Part shown: piece by piece, positions 10,601-23,262 of the stretch | Numbering within the stretch: the first letter of the stretch is position 1 | How the letters are laid out: each line of letters begins with the position of its first letter | Assembly (NCBI GenBank): GCA_029216955.1 | Contig: JANAVB010009598.1 | Location: 27,571,084-27,635,083 of the forward strand | DNA: 64,000 nt | From: Iris pallida | Taxonomy: Eukaryota; Streptophyta; Magnoliopsida; Asparagales; Iridaceae | Reading direction: 5' to 3' | Translations under genes and position numbers: made by a program | The notes under the pieces: model-generated | Databases searched by the model: none | What the model was told of the DNA's origin: nothing | What the model saw: only the letters and a program-made list of their open reading frames with translations

Positions 10601-13600
10601 GTCTAACTATATGTGTCGTATGACCTAGGCCACAATGCAAATTAATAGATGAAGAATTCCTTTGTTACATTAGGAGATAATCAAAGCCCAGTCATGTATA
10701 CATGGTGGAAATGTTTTAAGAGACAAATCAGGTTTAAAATAACAATTAGATTGAACATGTCATGAAAAAGCTTCACAACCACAACATATGAGATAAGACT
10801 ACAAACAGTTATAATAGAACAGGAAATTTTAGTAGGGTACAGTGATAATAGAATAGGGACTTTGGATGAGAATCCACATTCATAGGTGCTTTGTTATGCC
10901 CTTCACATCCTTTCTTACAAAGGTTTTCTATGTTGCCTCTGTCAACAATATGCTTGTGGACCAGGATCCCAACGCATGACTACCTATCAATTGAAAAAGA
11001 AGATTCATATATGAATAGAAAAGGCCAAAAAACATGTACCATTTGTCATAAATCTGACCTTTCGCACTAAATAATGCATTTGTAGTTCTCATATAACGTC
11101 CAGTATATTCATTATAATTCTTCTGAAATTGAGTTGACAGTTCAACTAATTTATTATCTCTAATGATCTAAGATTTTACAACCATTTAGCAAAAAACTAG
11201 AAATAAAAGATAAATAGGAGCCTTGAAATTAAAATAGGGTTTCCAGTGCTAAGAGGCTCCCATCAATGCAGGTCTGAGAATGCAAGCAATAAAAAAACTA
11301 CAAAAAATATAATTCACATAACAATAAGAGGAAATACACAAGTTGGTATACAAATTTAGCAGTCAATGTTCTATGGAGTTCAGAGAATACTACAAACAAC
11401 TTCAATGTCTTAAAGAAAGAATTGATGGTCTGACATTAACAAATTAAAATGAACTAAAACTAATATCAATGAAAATCAAACTAATCCAAGAACTCAAATC
11501 TCAAATTAAATTCTTAGGGAGGAAGAAGAAATTGAACCTTGGGGTCTGATCAACCTAAAATCCTTTGTGTGTACGGATGTCGGTCTCTGTTGGTCCCTGT
11601 ATGTCTACATGCTCTGCTACTAAGATGGAATCCCAAGTTTCTTTAAGGCTTATGTTCCTTCTGCTAAGTTACTTTTTGTTCAACAATACAACTTACTGGT
11701 ACATATGAAAACATAGGGGTACTAGTACTTTTCATACACTTACTGCTACATACAATACTACAATACAAATTACATTATAGTTAAGAAGGATTATGTTGAA
11801 GGATGCTTTGTATAATACATGACCCCTCAGCAAACCAGTACTTTTCATATATTTACTGGCACATACATACAAGTTGGTCATATATTATATATGACTAGCT
11901 TGTATCAGTATCCTAACTAGATTTTGTTTGGATACATACATGTGTTTTTTTTGTAAGGTTTTGGAGTTTGGATTGCAATTTAGAAGTGAAGCGTCTCCAA
12001 GCCTTCTTAGAAGGCAGGAGCTGTTGCTGCTTCTTTTCTAGGAGGAAACATTCTTGTAGTAGCAGAGAGAAGTGACAAGGATTGGTTAATTTGTGGGGGG
12101 GGGGGGAAGAAGAAATGCATGAGAATGCAAGGGTACTAGTACTACAATCTTAACATGAATGGAATGTTGGTATCAGCAAAAATATCATAGTGTCACAGGA
12201 TATGAAATTTCTACACAAATATAGAATCTGGATATTGATTGTGTATCATATGTCAGCACGAATATTAAGTGCCACACATCCCTAAAGTATTAGAATTGAT
12301 ACTGCAGCTTAATTATTCTTCTAATTTATTTATTGTGCAAATTGCATCATACCAGTATTAGGAGAGAAAATTATGTCGTTCCTGAAACAGTTTCCAATTT
12401 CTGACCATCACCATTATTACAGAAGAATGTTTTACCGGTCAAGAACTTGACAACCTTTTCTTTTCAGTTAACTTACATACAACCCCTAGCATTTATCTCA
12501 TGACGTAAAAAAGACTGCATCTACTAAAGATGATATCTATTTGTAGTGTATGATATTAAGGAGGGATGAATGAAAGTTCGTAAGTTTTAGGCACCAGAAT
12601 TGCAGTGTTTTAATTAAACATTTATATTATTCCTAGTTACTCCGCAAACACAGATAAAAATTGAACTAAAAAATATCATAAGAAATTAAATCACCAGGTT
12701 TGACTTTCAATATCAAGGCCATATACCCCACATTTCAATTTCAACTGAAAAGGCGCAACTGAAATATTTTTTAGCATATTTATCCTAATTATCATCTAAA
12801 GTTCACTTAATTATATGAAGATGTGTAAACAAATTAAAAAAAAACTTGAGAAACATGAAACAATAACCAAACACCCAATTACAAGGAGATAATTAACACT
12901 AGAAAACAATGAGGTATATGCCAACACAAATCAGGCAAGCAAAAATTAAAATTAACTGCAACATGAAAAAAAAAACATCATACTTTTGAGATAAATAAAA
13001 GTTGTTTACATGGTAATAAAATATCGTGAATTGAATCAAACTTCACATCTAAAAGCCTTTGTATGAACATAGAGTCAACGGAATCCCAAATATTAATCTC
13101 ATTCCTTACCGAAGCTTTGTTACAATGTTGAAGTCTGCACCAAAATTTAGAGTCATGGAAGGCAACGACCATTGAAATAGAACAAGCCTTTTTTTCTTCT
13201 ATAGGGAACCAAGAAATAGTATTAGCAACACAAACATGGCCAATTAGCCAATTACAACACAGACATGGCCAATTACACAGACATAGCATCGCCATCAAAA
13301 TCGAAACCTAAAAAACATACTTTTGGTTAAATTTTCCAATTAGATTCAATATGAAACTCTGAAAAACATTTTCAACACTAGCAAACCCTAAAAGACATAC
13401 TTTTTTTTACTTAAATTAGCAAAAAAGAAAATTTATTTATTTAGGAGCATCGAATCAAAATAGAAGCTAAGTCATACAAACTAAAGTATGAGTATGAATC
13501 TCTAAAAGAAAGAAAAAAAAGATTCTCTGAACCATATTAACCTAGGAACCCACGGACACTTCAATAACCAATGCCGTGAGATCCGCGTCGAAAACGTATT

Positions 13601-14240
13601 TGGGAAACACGACATCGACACACCAAACATAACCCAGGAGTTTCCAAAAGTTGGCATCGTTTCTTTCGTTTTCGTATGTCCAGTCTATATTTTCTAACCG
13701 AGAAGAGGTCGGGATCTGGTCGGTGGAACCTAAAGATTGAATATTAAGAAAGACAAGCCCTAGATGTTAATTTCTTACTCTAAACTCTAATTAACAAAGA
13801 AAACCCTAGATCATGAACGATTCTATTTGATGCTTACAAAATCCCCAATTATTAACCCTAGATAAAAAAAATCAAGAAATAAAAACTCATGAAAAATAGG
13901 GATGGAGATTAAAGAATGAGAGATGACCTAGTCGACGGCGGTGTCGTCGGTGACGATGGCGATGACGTCGGTGACGACGGTGGTGACATCGGTGACGACT
14001 ACGACGATCAAAAATCCTTTGCTGCCTAATCCTTTAGAGAGAGAGCAAGAAAAAATGGATGAAATTAGTGCAGCAAAATAGAAAGGAAGAAGAGATGAGG
14101 AGGGAAAATAGAAGGGACATGCGCCATTTCATTGGGTAGGAATACGTATGTGAGCAGCAGGCGCGCGTTTGTGAAAAATATGGTGGGAGAATGAAATTTT
14201 AGACTGGGTGTTGTATTTAGAAAACAAAAAAAATGGTAGG
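10601..14240. other. Remaining interior of inner CACTA without recognisable genes
   Basis: The sequence is mostly AT-rich, with a 10-base G run near 12100. Around 13930-14010 a GACGACGG/GGTGACGAC low-complexity stretch lies next to pyrimidine- and purine-rich sequence and could be a promoter or leader region for minus-strand transcription through the RPN1 fragment. That role is a guess. No protein family is recognised in the short open frames, for example 12978-13298. Confidence 0.4.
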
Positions 14241-14673
14241 AAATAAAATGTTATACAACACATTTAGAGTGTTGTAGTAAGTATCTAATATTATACACAT
14301 TTGTAGGTGTCCTTAAAAGTGTCGTTGAATTTATGTTTACGATATGTTTAAAAAGGTGTTATAGATTATGATAAATGTTGGGCATGGGTTTTGCAAATTT
14401 GTATGCTTTCACGCCATATATGCTATAGTCTATTTTTTATCATGTAAAATAAAAATCTACTCTGCTTCTCTTAGGATTCGAACATGAGATCTGCTTTAAC
14501 ATACAAACATAGCAATATATGAATGTTAGAGATTCTACAGCATTCAGAAAACGCTATAGATATATATATTTTTATAGCAATACAGAAAGAACGCTATTGC
14601 TGATAACATTCTATAGCAGGGATACTTGAACGCTATAAAAAAACTGCTATTGTAGGCCATATTTGTTGTAGTG

Positions 14674-16314
14674 TAATTAAGAACCATGACGCTTTTTTTT
14701 CTTAATCCAAGCGTTATGAAATCGGGTGTTATAAATGTTTTTCAAAGCGTTATAGATAAATCGTCCAAAAACGTCATTAATAGACTCAATTTCTACTACG
14801 TTTTATTTTCAAAGCGTTATAGATAGTTTTGTAAAACCGTTATGAATATGTAATATGGTTGGAAGTCAGGATATTTTGAAAGCGTTATGATTGGTTATTT
14901 GTATCACATTTATAATGCTATATACTGCATGTTATACATTCCAAACACTGCTCAATTCAATTTGAAAACAACCACTTTGAACCAAATGCACAACAAAACA
15001 TTGAAATGTAACATTAATCTCCATTTCATTGTCTCAAAATAGGGTACATTCCATTGTCTCAAAATTGAGTACACTTTAGCTATCATTCTACATTTCTCAG
15101 GCCATATATATACATCTTCTAAAAAATATATAGAGTATCCAATATAGCGAGTACACTTTACATCAAAACTATCCACATGAAAACATCCCACACCATAACA
15201 TACAACTTAGTCACATGAAGACCTGTGTCCACAGCACATGTACCCTGCAAAAGATAAAACAAGGTTTAATTAATGTGATATAATGATGTATATATATAAC
15301 ACATTAAGATCACAATTCAACATATGTTGTGGGAAACTGTTGTGTGGAGTTTCTGTCAGATTCATCTTGTGTATATATATGTATAACTATCAGAAATATG
15401 TTGGCTAAGGCCTGAGGCTATTACCTGCAGGTAGGGCAAGTGGCAGTAGGCCAGGCCAAAGCAGTAGGCTACATTAGCAGCAGCAGGGGACTCATTCCCC
15501 CCTTCCAGCTTGACCTGCTGTAGGCAAGTGGCAGCAGATGTTGGGCTAAGGCCTGAGGCTATTGCCTGCAGGTAGGGCAAGTGGCAGCAAGCCAGGCCAA
15601 AGCAGTAGGCAACATTAGCAGCAGCAGGGGACTCATTTCCCCTCCCTCCAACTTGACCTGTTGTAGGCTCTTGGCCATAGGCCTACGCAAGCAGTGAGCC
15701 AGTGCCAGTTAATGAGTGAGTATTTATTTTATGTTAGAGTATGACAGGTATGCAAGACCTGGGAACAAATTTAGGTCAATAACATACACATATGGACAGG
15801 TACAGGCAATCTAGGAAACTTAGTGTACCCTTAGAGTATCAATGGTCGAATTAGACAGGTAGGGTATCAGAGATCTCTGCACATGAGGCAGACAAAGAAC
15901 TGGGGCACAGCCTTGGGAATTACATGTGTAAGAGATTAGGAGGCCATGTATAAGTGATTCATCCATAAGCAGCTTTGTGTGTCAAGTTGGTATAAGTGTC
16001 AATGACAGGTATATATAGGCATGTGTTTCACCATATGTGTCGTGTTAGAGGGGTGTTCCAGTAAAAGGATAGGTACTGGGTTGTTGTCAATCATACTCTA
16101 GATACTTCTATCCCTTTACTGCTTGTCTGCTGTACCTTACAAAAAATAAACTTCAATTCCTATATAGTACACCTTTAGTGAACAAAGGTTAGATTAATAA
16201 GGGGGATACCATATTTTGACCAATTACAGTAACATCTTGCATAGGCGCATAGCAGAGTTAGAAGTAAGAGCAGGTAAAAGGGAGGGGATCTTGTTAAGGA
16301 TATTACCTTGACCC
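14674..16314. other. Left interior of outer CACTA: subterminal repeats and spacer
   Basis: 14674-14940 continues the outer element's subterminal region, with GCGTTATGA/AAAGCGTTATAGAT repeats and an AACGTCATTAA word shared with both ends. From about 14950 to 16314 I see no gene. A tandem duplication lies at 15399-15670. The downstream end of the minus-strand gene is at 16315. Confidence 0.55.
15399..15670. repeat. Tandem duplication, about 140-bp period
   Basis: GGCTAAGGCCTGAGGCTATT...GCAGGTAGGGCAAGTGGCAG begins near 15400 and again near 15541. The copies share AACATTAGCAGCAGCAGGGG and a CTTGACCTG end and differ by scattered substitutions. Its open frame appears to be an accident of the repeat. 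Confidence 0.8.
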
Positions 16315-18412
16315 TCATGTATCCATATGATTGGCAACGAATTCGATAAATTCGCATCGAACATCATTTATTTCTTCATGCGTGTATGTTAATTTTCCAG
16401 CCAATTTTTTTAGCTAAAAAGTCAAAAAATAGTTACATTAGTTTGTATAATTTCAGAAAAGTAATTAATAATTAAATTAGTGAACAACTTACCTTTGACT
16501 CAATAGTAGGAGAGGGGTCTTCCATGAGATCTCGCATATATTTCTTAAAAAAATATCCGCATTCATAACCTCCAGGTTTTTTCGGGACCTACATGAAGAT
16601 ATTATTTGTAAGAGAATATAATGTCCATGATTATAATAAGTCATATATTAGTTTAATTACCTTGGATAATTTCCAAGTATGACTTCTATTTGATCTTTTA
16701 CCACCAATATATGCTGTGTTGAGGCCACTAGTAGAAAATAATTGTATATACTAACATCAGAATATACACAGTATTAAAATAATAACAATAATAATAATAA
16801 TTTCACTCACATATTGAAAAACAACTTAATATCTCCTCTCGGTTTAAAACACAGTGAGTCCAACCAGTAAACATTAAAGGTAGAGAGGTCAACAACAATT
16901 AGAATCCAATGCTTCCTACATTAAAGGGAACATGAATGGAATAAAGCACATTGGTTATTGAATAGGAAAGAAAAATCTTGTTACTTGATTAAAACTTCTT
17001 ACTCCTTGCAAATGAATGGAATGAAGCAAATTTGGATTTTCTTAGCCTCTTGGAGCCTTTCTCTAACCAGATTGCTTATTGCAGGCCCGGATGCATTACT
17101 CATAGCAGATGGGTTGAATATTATCAAAATATCCCGAGAGTTTAGAAATTTATCAAGCAAAAACCTAAAGCCAAAATAATAGTTAAATATGGTGTCAATC
17201 TCAAAATCAAAATTTCAGAATATAAATTTCATATTTCTTACCTCATGTAGGCAACAACAGGATTCACATCTAGCCATTACATCCTACATAACTCCAGTAG
17301 AACGATTTTAGAAAGACAACAAGATGGATTAAAGCTTCCGAACATTCCTTCCTCCAATGGTATTTTAAGATGAGGGTCGGTATCCTTAATGGTTTCTACT
17401 ATCTCTCCGAAAGTGTCAATTATCTCCTTACCACAGCCAGGAACCTTCAAAGGTTGAACATTGTCAGATTCAATTGGTTTAGTACTTACCTGTTGCATAT
17501 TGAATTTTTTTCAAAAATTTTATAAAAGATATTGACACTAGTATTAAATAATATTACCTCAAGACCACAAACAATAAACTCTTTGGGCCAAGCTACTAAA
17601 GACCCAATTGCATCTTTAACAACTTCCATTTCTCCATGAAGTGGCACAGGAAGGCTCACAGTAGGTTGAAGGGCTTTCATAATTGAAACCCTAACATTAT
17701 GTTCTCCTAATTCAACATTATGAATTTTCTCATTTGGTCCACACCCTTCAAAGACAATTCCCTCGGCAACAATATTTTCTTTTGTGCCCACTGCTAGCTT
17801 ACATTTGGTTCCCTAAACAAAATAAGAAACAGTTATTTCTCGATATAATTACTACATGTTATAATTAAGTTGTTGAATAAAGATTATGTACTGAATATAT
17901 GTACTTACCATGCCAATGTCTGATGTAGGATATGTTATGAATTTTTGCTCGCTTAACTTTTTTTTATGTTTCAGCTTTTCAAAGAAGATAGAAGATAAAA
18001 AAGAATATTAGAATAAACATATTAGACAAAATAGAAGAAGAAAAGCTTATTAGACGAAATGGAACTAACTGTAATAAGCATTACCTTAGACACATATGAT
18101 GGACTCTTGTTTCCAAGAGACTCGTGTTCATTCATACGAGACATTATATATTTCCTATTACCACTTCCTTTGGTATTGGAAGCAACCTTCTCAGATGTTT
18201 GTGAAGCTCCTTGGGCTTGAAATTCTTTTAGCATGATCTCCAATTCTTGTCTCCGGTTACGCTCCTCTTCTAATTGGGACTTGAGGAGTTCATTTTGTTT
18301 TTTCATTCTCCGTTTTGGAAGCTTGAAATAGGTCGTTGGTGTCGGTCCTAATCCCAAACCCCGAATACGTCCCGAATGCTCGGGAGTGCCCAACGCCAAG
18401 GTTAGAATATCC

Positions 18413-18417
18413 TAAGC
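18413..18417. other. Target-site duplication of family B element (TAAGC / GAAGC)
   Basis: TAAGC precedes the left LTR and GAAGC (27125-27129) follows the right one, so four of five bases match. Reading the host gene on the minus strand, GCTTC keeps its frame open, while the left copy's GCTTA creates a TAG. GAAGC is therefore probably the original. Confidence 0.7.
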
Positions 18418-19087
18418 TATAAAACCCCTAAATTTCTACTATATTTTTTTATTATTAAATTTGGTACTGATTTAAAATTTTGTATTGTACGTCACGTTGT
18501 CGTATTATACGTCGCACACGACTTTTATTTCTTTTTCGAATTTGCTCAACGAGTGCGAATATGTGCGAGCGTACATATTTTAGAAAACCATTTTTTTCTA
18601 TTTTTATGGTTTCAAAATAATATAGGTAATAATTAATTCTAGCTATCATTTCAAGTTTATGGTTTTAATTATGAAAAGCCTTTTATTTATGCAGTTATAA
18701 TTATAAAGTATTTTCCCATAAAATAGTATATTAGAAAGTATATTTATGTAAAGAATATTTGTGCATACATATAGCTCATAAATATTTATTAATTTTAAAT
18801 GCAATTTTCGAAATTAATATTATTAGTATTTTTGGAAAGCATATTTTGAATTTATTGTGGAGATTTAATTCTTGATTTGAATCTATAATTTATTTAAATA
18901 AGTATCTATATTCGAAAATTGATTTATCTTAATTGTTTTTAAAATAAAGGATAGGATTTGATTAGATTTAATTGGATTTGGATTTAGATTTTGATTTTTG
19001 ATTTGATTGCATTTAAATTAAATTAGGAAATATCTAAATTGGGTTTTAAATATCCTAGTCCATATCTAATTAGGAATTCCCACATCC

Positions 19088-19095
19088 TATAAATA
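19088..19095 (+). promoter_or_regulatory. TATA box in family B 5' LTR
   Basis: TATAAATA in the context CCTATAAATAGGCAGG, followed within about 100 bases by GC-rich leader-like sequence. It is conserved in the other LTR at 23934-23941. This is the likely start region for element transcription. Confidence 0.6.
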
Positions 19096-19139
19096 GGCAG
19101 GTACTTCTCCAATTTATTATTCATCCACAAATTCTCCAC

Positions 19140-20050
19140 AAACAAATGGTGCAGTGCCTCGTGTCCGTGTCCGTGTTCCACGTCCCAAATTCTTATTCCA
19201 CTATATTTACATATACATTATAACCACCTTCGTGTCGACAACCCTGACACATTCATCTAAATCCCTAACCTAATCCAGTCGTCGCCCTCGCCCCATCGAC
19301 GTCGTCTCCCCTCTTCTCCCCGTCTCCATCGCCGCCAACACCAACACCAACCCTACGACCAATCCCTGGCGGTCAGCGCCACATCCCCAAAGAAATCCTG
19401 ACACAGCCACCCCGCCACCACATCAACACAAACCCCACTGGCTCCCATGACCATGATCGGCCACTGCCGAGTCCCGACGACCAACAACCCCCTCCAGTGT
19501 ATACCGTCGCCACAACAATATCCAACCGAACTCTGGCCTCGACTCCGTCCTACACCCATCACCACCACCGCCTCCATCAAAACCCAAACAGAAGAAACCC
19601 CTAGAAATCAAAACACACGCGCACACCCCTTACCTCGCCGTCGAACCCTCCGCCGCCGAGTCCTTCGCCCTCCAGCCGCGACCGTGGCCAACTCCGCCGA
19701 AGACCGCCCAGCGCCACCACTCACTGCCCCTTCCTCCGGCTCTCCCCTCTTTCGACTCTAGCTCCGCCGCGTCCTCCCGTCAGATCCGCCACCGCCGGGC
19801 GCCAAGCCAGCGCCCCCCGCCGATGAGCCCAGCCGCTCGATCAGCCCCCTTTCTCTCCTCCGCCTCTTCGTCCTTCCACCGGAGCCCGACCCTAGTCCGC
19901 CTTCTCCTCCGCCATCCGCCTCTCCGGCTTCTCTCCTGCTCTCCTTCCTTCATCATCTCTCCCCCGCCGGACCGAACGGTCTCCTCCGTCCCCTTCTCCC
20001 GCTTCATTCTCTTCCTCTCGTCTCTTCTCCCTTCCTATCTATTCTTTCTT
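19140..20050. other. GC-rich, CpG-containing block inside family B 5' LTR
   Basis: C/T-rich sequence with many CGCC, TCCGCC and CTCTTC words lies just downstream of the TATA box. The same block is at 23990-24895 in the other LTR. Long open frames occur in several phases on both strands, as expected from stop-poor GC-rich DNA. None resembles a known protein. Confidence 0.6.
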
Positions 20051-20162
20051 TGATTTTTTTGGGAAGTGAGAGAGGGACAGCTGTTGCTTCTATTAGTTTT
20101 TTTTGATGGTTTTTGCTTTTTATTTATTTATTTGTTTTTTGTTTCTTTTAGCATCTGTTCCC

Positions 20163-20270
20163 ATTGTTATTATTAATATTATTATTATTACTATTATTAT
20201 TATTATTATTTTTATTAGTATTATTATTATTATTGTTATTATTATTTTTATTATTATTATTATTTTAGGC
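20163..20270. repeat. ATT trinucleotide microsatellite, family B 5' LTR
   Basis: A run of TATTAT units with few interruptions; the counterpart in the 3' LTR is at about 25013-25120. Confidence 0.85.
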
Positions 20271-22281
20271 ATAATTTTATAGATATATTTTGCTTCCATA
20301 TTGGAGTACAAATACCCAAATGGTTACAAAAATCTAGTTTCCTAGGTTATGGAGAATGAGTTTTTCTACCTAAATGAATTTCTGTTTATTAGTAAAAGGT
20401 ATAGTTTAAATAGCTATAAATATATTTCAATTTTTCAATAGTCAATAAAAGTGTAGATTTTTTTTAAGATATTATTTTTACAAAACATGTTTCTTAGCCT
20501 TAAATAAATTTTCTAATATTATTTAGTTTCGCTTAGAATATTTTTGTCTAAAATATTATTTGACAAAACTTACAGTTTGCCTTAAATCGACTTTTGATTT
20601 TGGATATTTATTTGTAAGCATATTTTGACTAATAAATATTATATTTCAAGTACTATAAATTATTTTTTCCTAAAATCATATAATTATTATTCTTTTCTTT
20701 TGAATCTCCTCCTGCCCATAACCAATCCCATTATTCATTTCTTTCTCAAATTCAAGCCTACCATATGTCCACCCTAACTAAATTGACCCTTCCGAACTCA
20801 ATGACACGATCCGTGTCGCCATCAGAGGTTACCTTGTATAGTTGTTGCACCGAAGTTGCAGATCGTGCCACATTGATCATTGCAGCACACTAGACGTACT
20901 ATCAGGCAAGACACCTTGCCATTAGCTGTTTACTTATTTTAGCTCATATTTCATGCATTATTTATTTTCTTTATACAAAAACTGTGATACATGGCATAAC
21001 TGTTAGAACTTACTATTCATTTTTCCTGCTATGTATTATTTTTCTTACACATTAAACCTAGAATTAAGGAACCTCCTCGTGTGTTGTATTCATTGGCCTT
21101 GACACGTTGTAACACGAAGTTGTGTGTCGCATGTAGAACACGGAAGTGCGTTATTGGCTGGCCACCAGTACGTACAACCCGTGCGATAGGAATAACCGCT
21201 AATAGAGGTTGCATGCTAGTTTGACTTAGCGGTTATAGAGGTTTTGTGTTGTGGATACAACACAGTAGGCATTGGGCGGGGAGGACAATTCTTTAGCGTA
21301 TGGGCTACGATGTACTTTTCCTTTTGTAACCCGTGCGCTCCGCCGGAGACGCGGGTCAGATTACCCATGATTACTGACGGCCACTGACGATTCTGCGGAA
21401 CGTCATGCTCTTACTGCTGGGGCCTCTGGTGCCCAAGGGGGGACTACGCCGATCCTATTTAGCCAGGGCCCATGAGTAGGAAGGATTGTTCTTAACTACA
21501 TTTCACTTAGAACGGTAGGCTACCCTATCCATTAGGTACGAGTACTTTTGGTTTGGGTACTTGTATCTGACCGTGGCTTGGAACAATAACTTGTCGCGAA
21601 TTAGTTCGTCACATCTTGTCCTTGTTTGTTTGTAGGTGTGACTTACTACTTCGATGAGAAGGTATTGAACCTTGTTGGGGTCCGGATACCATATTGGATT
21701 CATAGCATGGGAAGATACGTTACCGTAAATTAGTTTACCATCGCCTGTTCTTGTTTGGTTGGGGGGATGGTACGCTCGTTCAGTAGGTGCGTATTGGAAC
21801 ATGTTATAATTCGATTTACTTATTTATTTGAGCGATATTTATTCAGTTTATATGGCATGATATTATGTGTCTTGATACGTCCCTCTGAGGACCTGGTTAT
21901 CTCTCCAGGTGTGTGCTATTGTCTTTCGCAGGTGCTTTAGCTCTAGCCATGTTCATTGCTATTTCTCGAGGATGATTGCACTTGGATCGTCTTCGCTTCG
22001 CTCGCCAAATTCATATCTTTTTTTATGTATTTTTTCTTTACTTGTTGGTAGTAGATTTGTCTCCGCCCAACATATTGTATCAAGACATTTCATTATCTTA
22101 ATATGATGTCTTTTATTCATTTATTTTGCATGGATGAGATTAGTTATGGTTCTACTGCATTTTACAGCTTATGTATTTATACGAGGCTTCCATATATTGG
22201 AGTATACTTCGTATGAATACAGCTGGCATGTCTACGTTCCTAGTCCTACGTATTCTGGGACTGGGGCGTTACATATTTTTG

Positions 22282-22298
22282 TGGTGGCCCATGCAGGT
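22282..22298 (+). other. Primer-binding-site-like 17-mer of family B
   Basis: TGGTGGCCCATGCAGGT, eight bases after the 5' LTR end. It is identical to 424-440 and to the reverse complement of 47599-47615, although the surrounding LTRs differ. Confidence 0.5.
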
Positions 22299-22838
22299 CA
22301 AGATAAATTGTTTGGTTACTTTACCGTAACAAGCAAGCCTGCGTATAGGATTAGAAGTCTAGGATCTCATCCACATGCTTGACCTCTTTCCTTGATTTTA
22401 TCTACCGTTTGACTCATCAATTACATCTTGCTTGCTTTCTTCCATCCCTATCCTTATCTTCCCTTCGTGCTTGCTAGAGATTGACCCTACTAATTAGTTG
22501 TCCCAAAACACCATTAGTTTAATTCTTTAAGTTGGGTAGACTACCTTATGACTTAGCAACCCCTTTGACCTAGTAACCTATATTAGCAAGCTTATTTTAG
22601 ATCCTAGAATCTAGAGGACCTAACCCGTCTAGCCAACCAAGGACTCAGACAAGAAGACTATAAGACGACTGTATGACTTAGAATCATTCTGCCTTCTTTC
22701 AATCTTAAACGCTCGTGCCTATGTATTTACCATTTTGACTAATGATGCTAATGTAGCCTAGTTTTTGCAAGCTTATTCCTTATCGAGCTTGTCCAAGACA
22801 TATGTTAATTAGGTCGCTCCCACTAACATATTGTCTAA

Positions 22839-23051
22839 TCAGAACCGGTGCATGATGGTCTGATCAACCGAGTGCACTTTGGTTCGCTTTTGTCTATTAT
22901 TCTTCGTAGATGGAACATAATTAAACTTGGCCTTTAGAATCCCATCCGCGACTGCCTTGGCAACTCCTTTTGAAACTATTTTCGGTCGTCTTTGAATCAC
23001 GTATTCGTATTCAATATCATCGTCTTCAAACTCTATTGCTTTCACCTTCAC
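22839..23051 (-). CDS. Antisense ORF inside family B interior, function unknown
   Basis: A 70-codon frame on the strand opposite to element transcription. It contains EFEDDDIEYEYVIQRRPK, then SKGVAKAVADGIL, and ends in basic residues. Its first half lines up with the antisense ORF of family A copy 2 (EFKDDAIEY, then RRIAKAVVDE), with net-in-frame length differences. The end is frameshifted relative to family A: the DNA reading CTRLIRPSYTGSD there is read here as VDQTIMHRF. No known domain is recognised. Conservation between two families suggests a shared ancestral antisense gene or captured segment, but expression is unproven. Confidence 0.4.
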   Translation of the reverse strand: MKVKAIEFEDDDIEYEYVIQRRPKIVSKGVAKAVADGILKAKFNYVPSTKNNRQKRTKVHSVDQTIMHRF

Positions 23052-23231
23052 CTATTTTAGAGGGACGAAAAGCGTCATACTAGAACTTCCTCTAAACCAT
23101 CCTATCGATTTTGACCATACCGTATTATTTTTCTATGACCTAGATCGCGATTTCTTACAGCATGATTTTGTTATTGATTGTTCTTCATCGATACCCTTTG
23201 TGTCTTCTCACCCCCTACGAATTCCTAATTT

Positions 23232-23262
23232 CGAGGACGAAATTCTTTTAAGTTGGGTAGGA
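23232..23262 (+). other. Polypurine-tract region of family B
   Basis: CGAGGACGAAATTCTTTTAA and then GTTGGGTAGGA directly before the 3' LTR at 23263, matching the family A tract in layout. Confidence 0.75.

Larger units (their letters stand above)
7110..14673 (-). mobile_element. Inner non-autonomous CACTA carrying captured RPN1 exons (Pack-CACTA)
   Basis: The left terminus CACTACAACAAATATGGCCT is matched by its exact inverted complement ending at 14673; the inverted repeats are identical for about 29 bases. TAA flanks both ends (7107-7109 and 14674-14676). It sits 47 bp inside the outer CACTA and shares only the first dozen or so terminal bases with it, so it is a different family. It has a 29-bp tandem array near the left end, scattered AACGCTATA motifs near the right end, and no transposase. 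Its only recognisable coding content is a seven-exon RPN1 fragment at about 8080-9982. Confidence 0.92.
18418..22273 (+). repeat. 5' LTR of family B (3,856 bp)
   Basis: It aligns nearly base for base with 23263-27124. It contains a TATA box at 19088-19095, a GC- and pyrimidine-rich block at about 19140-20050, an ATT trinucleotide run at about 20163-20270, and CpG-containing sequence near its right end. Confidence 0.9.

Noticed and set aside
12978..13298. 106-codon minus-strand frame in the inner CACTA
   Set aside because: Cys/Trp-rich with a short internal repeat (LCNWPCLCCNW), no recognised family and no supporting splice structure.
19447..20053. Pro/Ser/Arg-rich frames repeated at 24638-24899
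   Set aside because: Stop-poor GC-rich LTR DNA gives open frames in several phases and both strands, with no recognisable domain.
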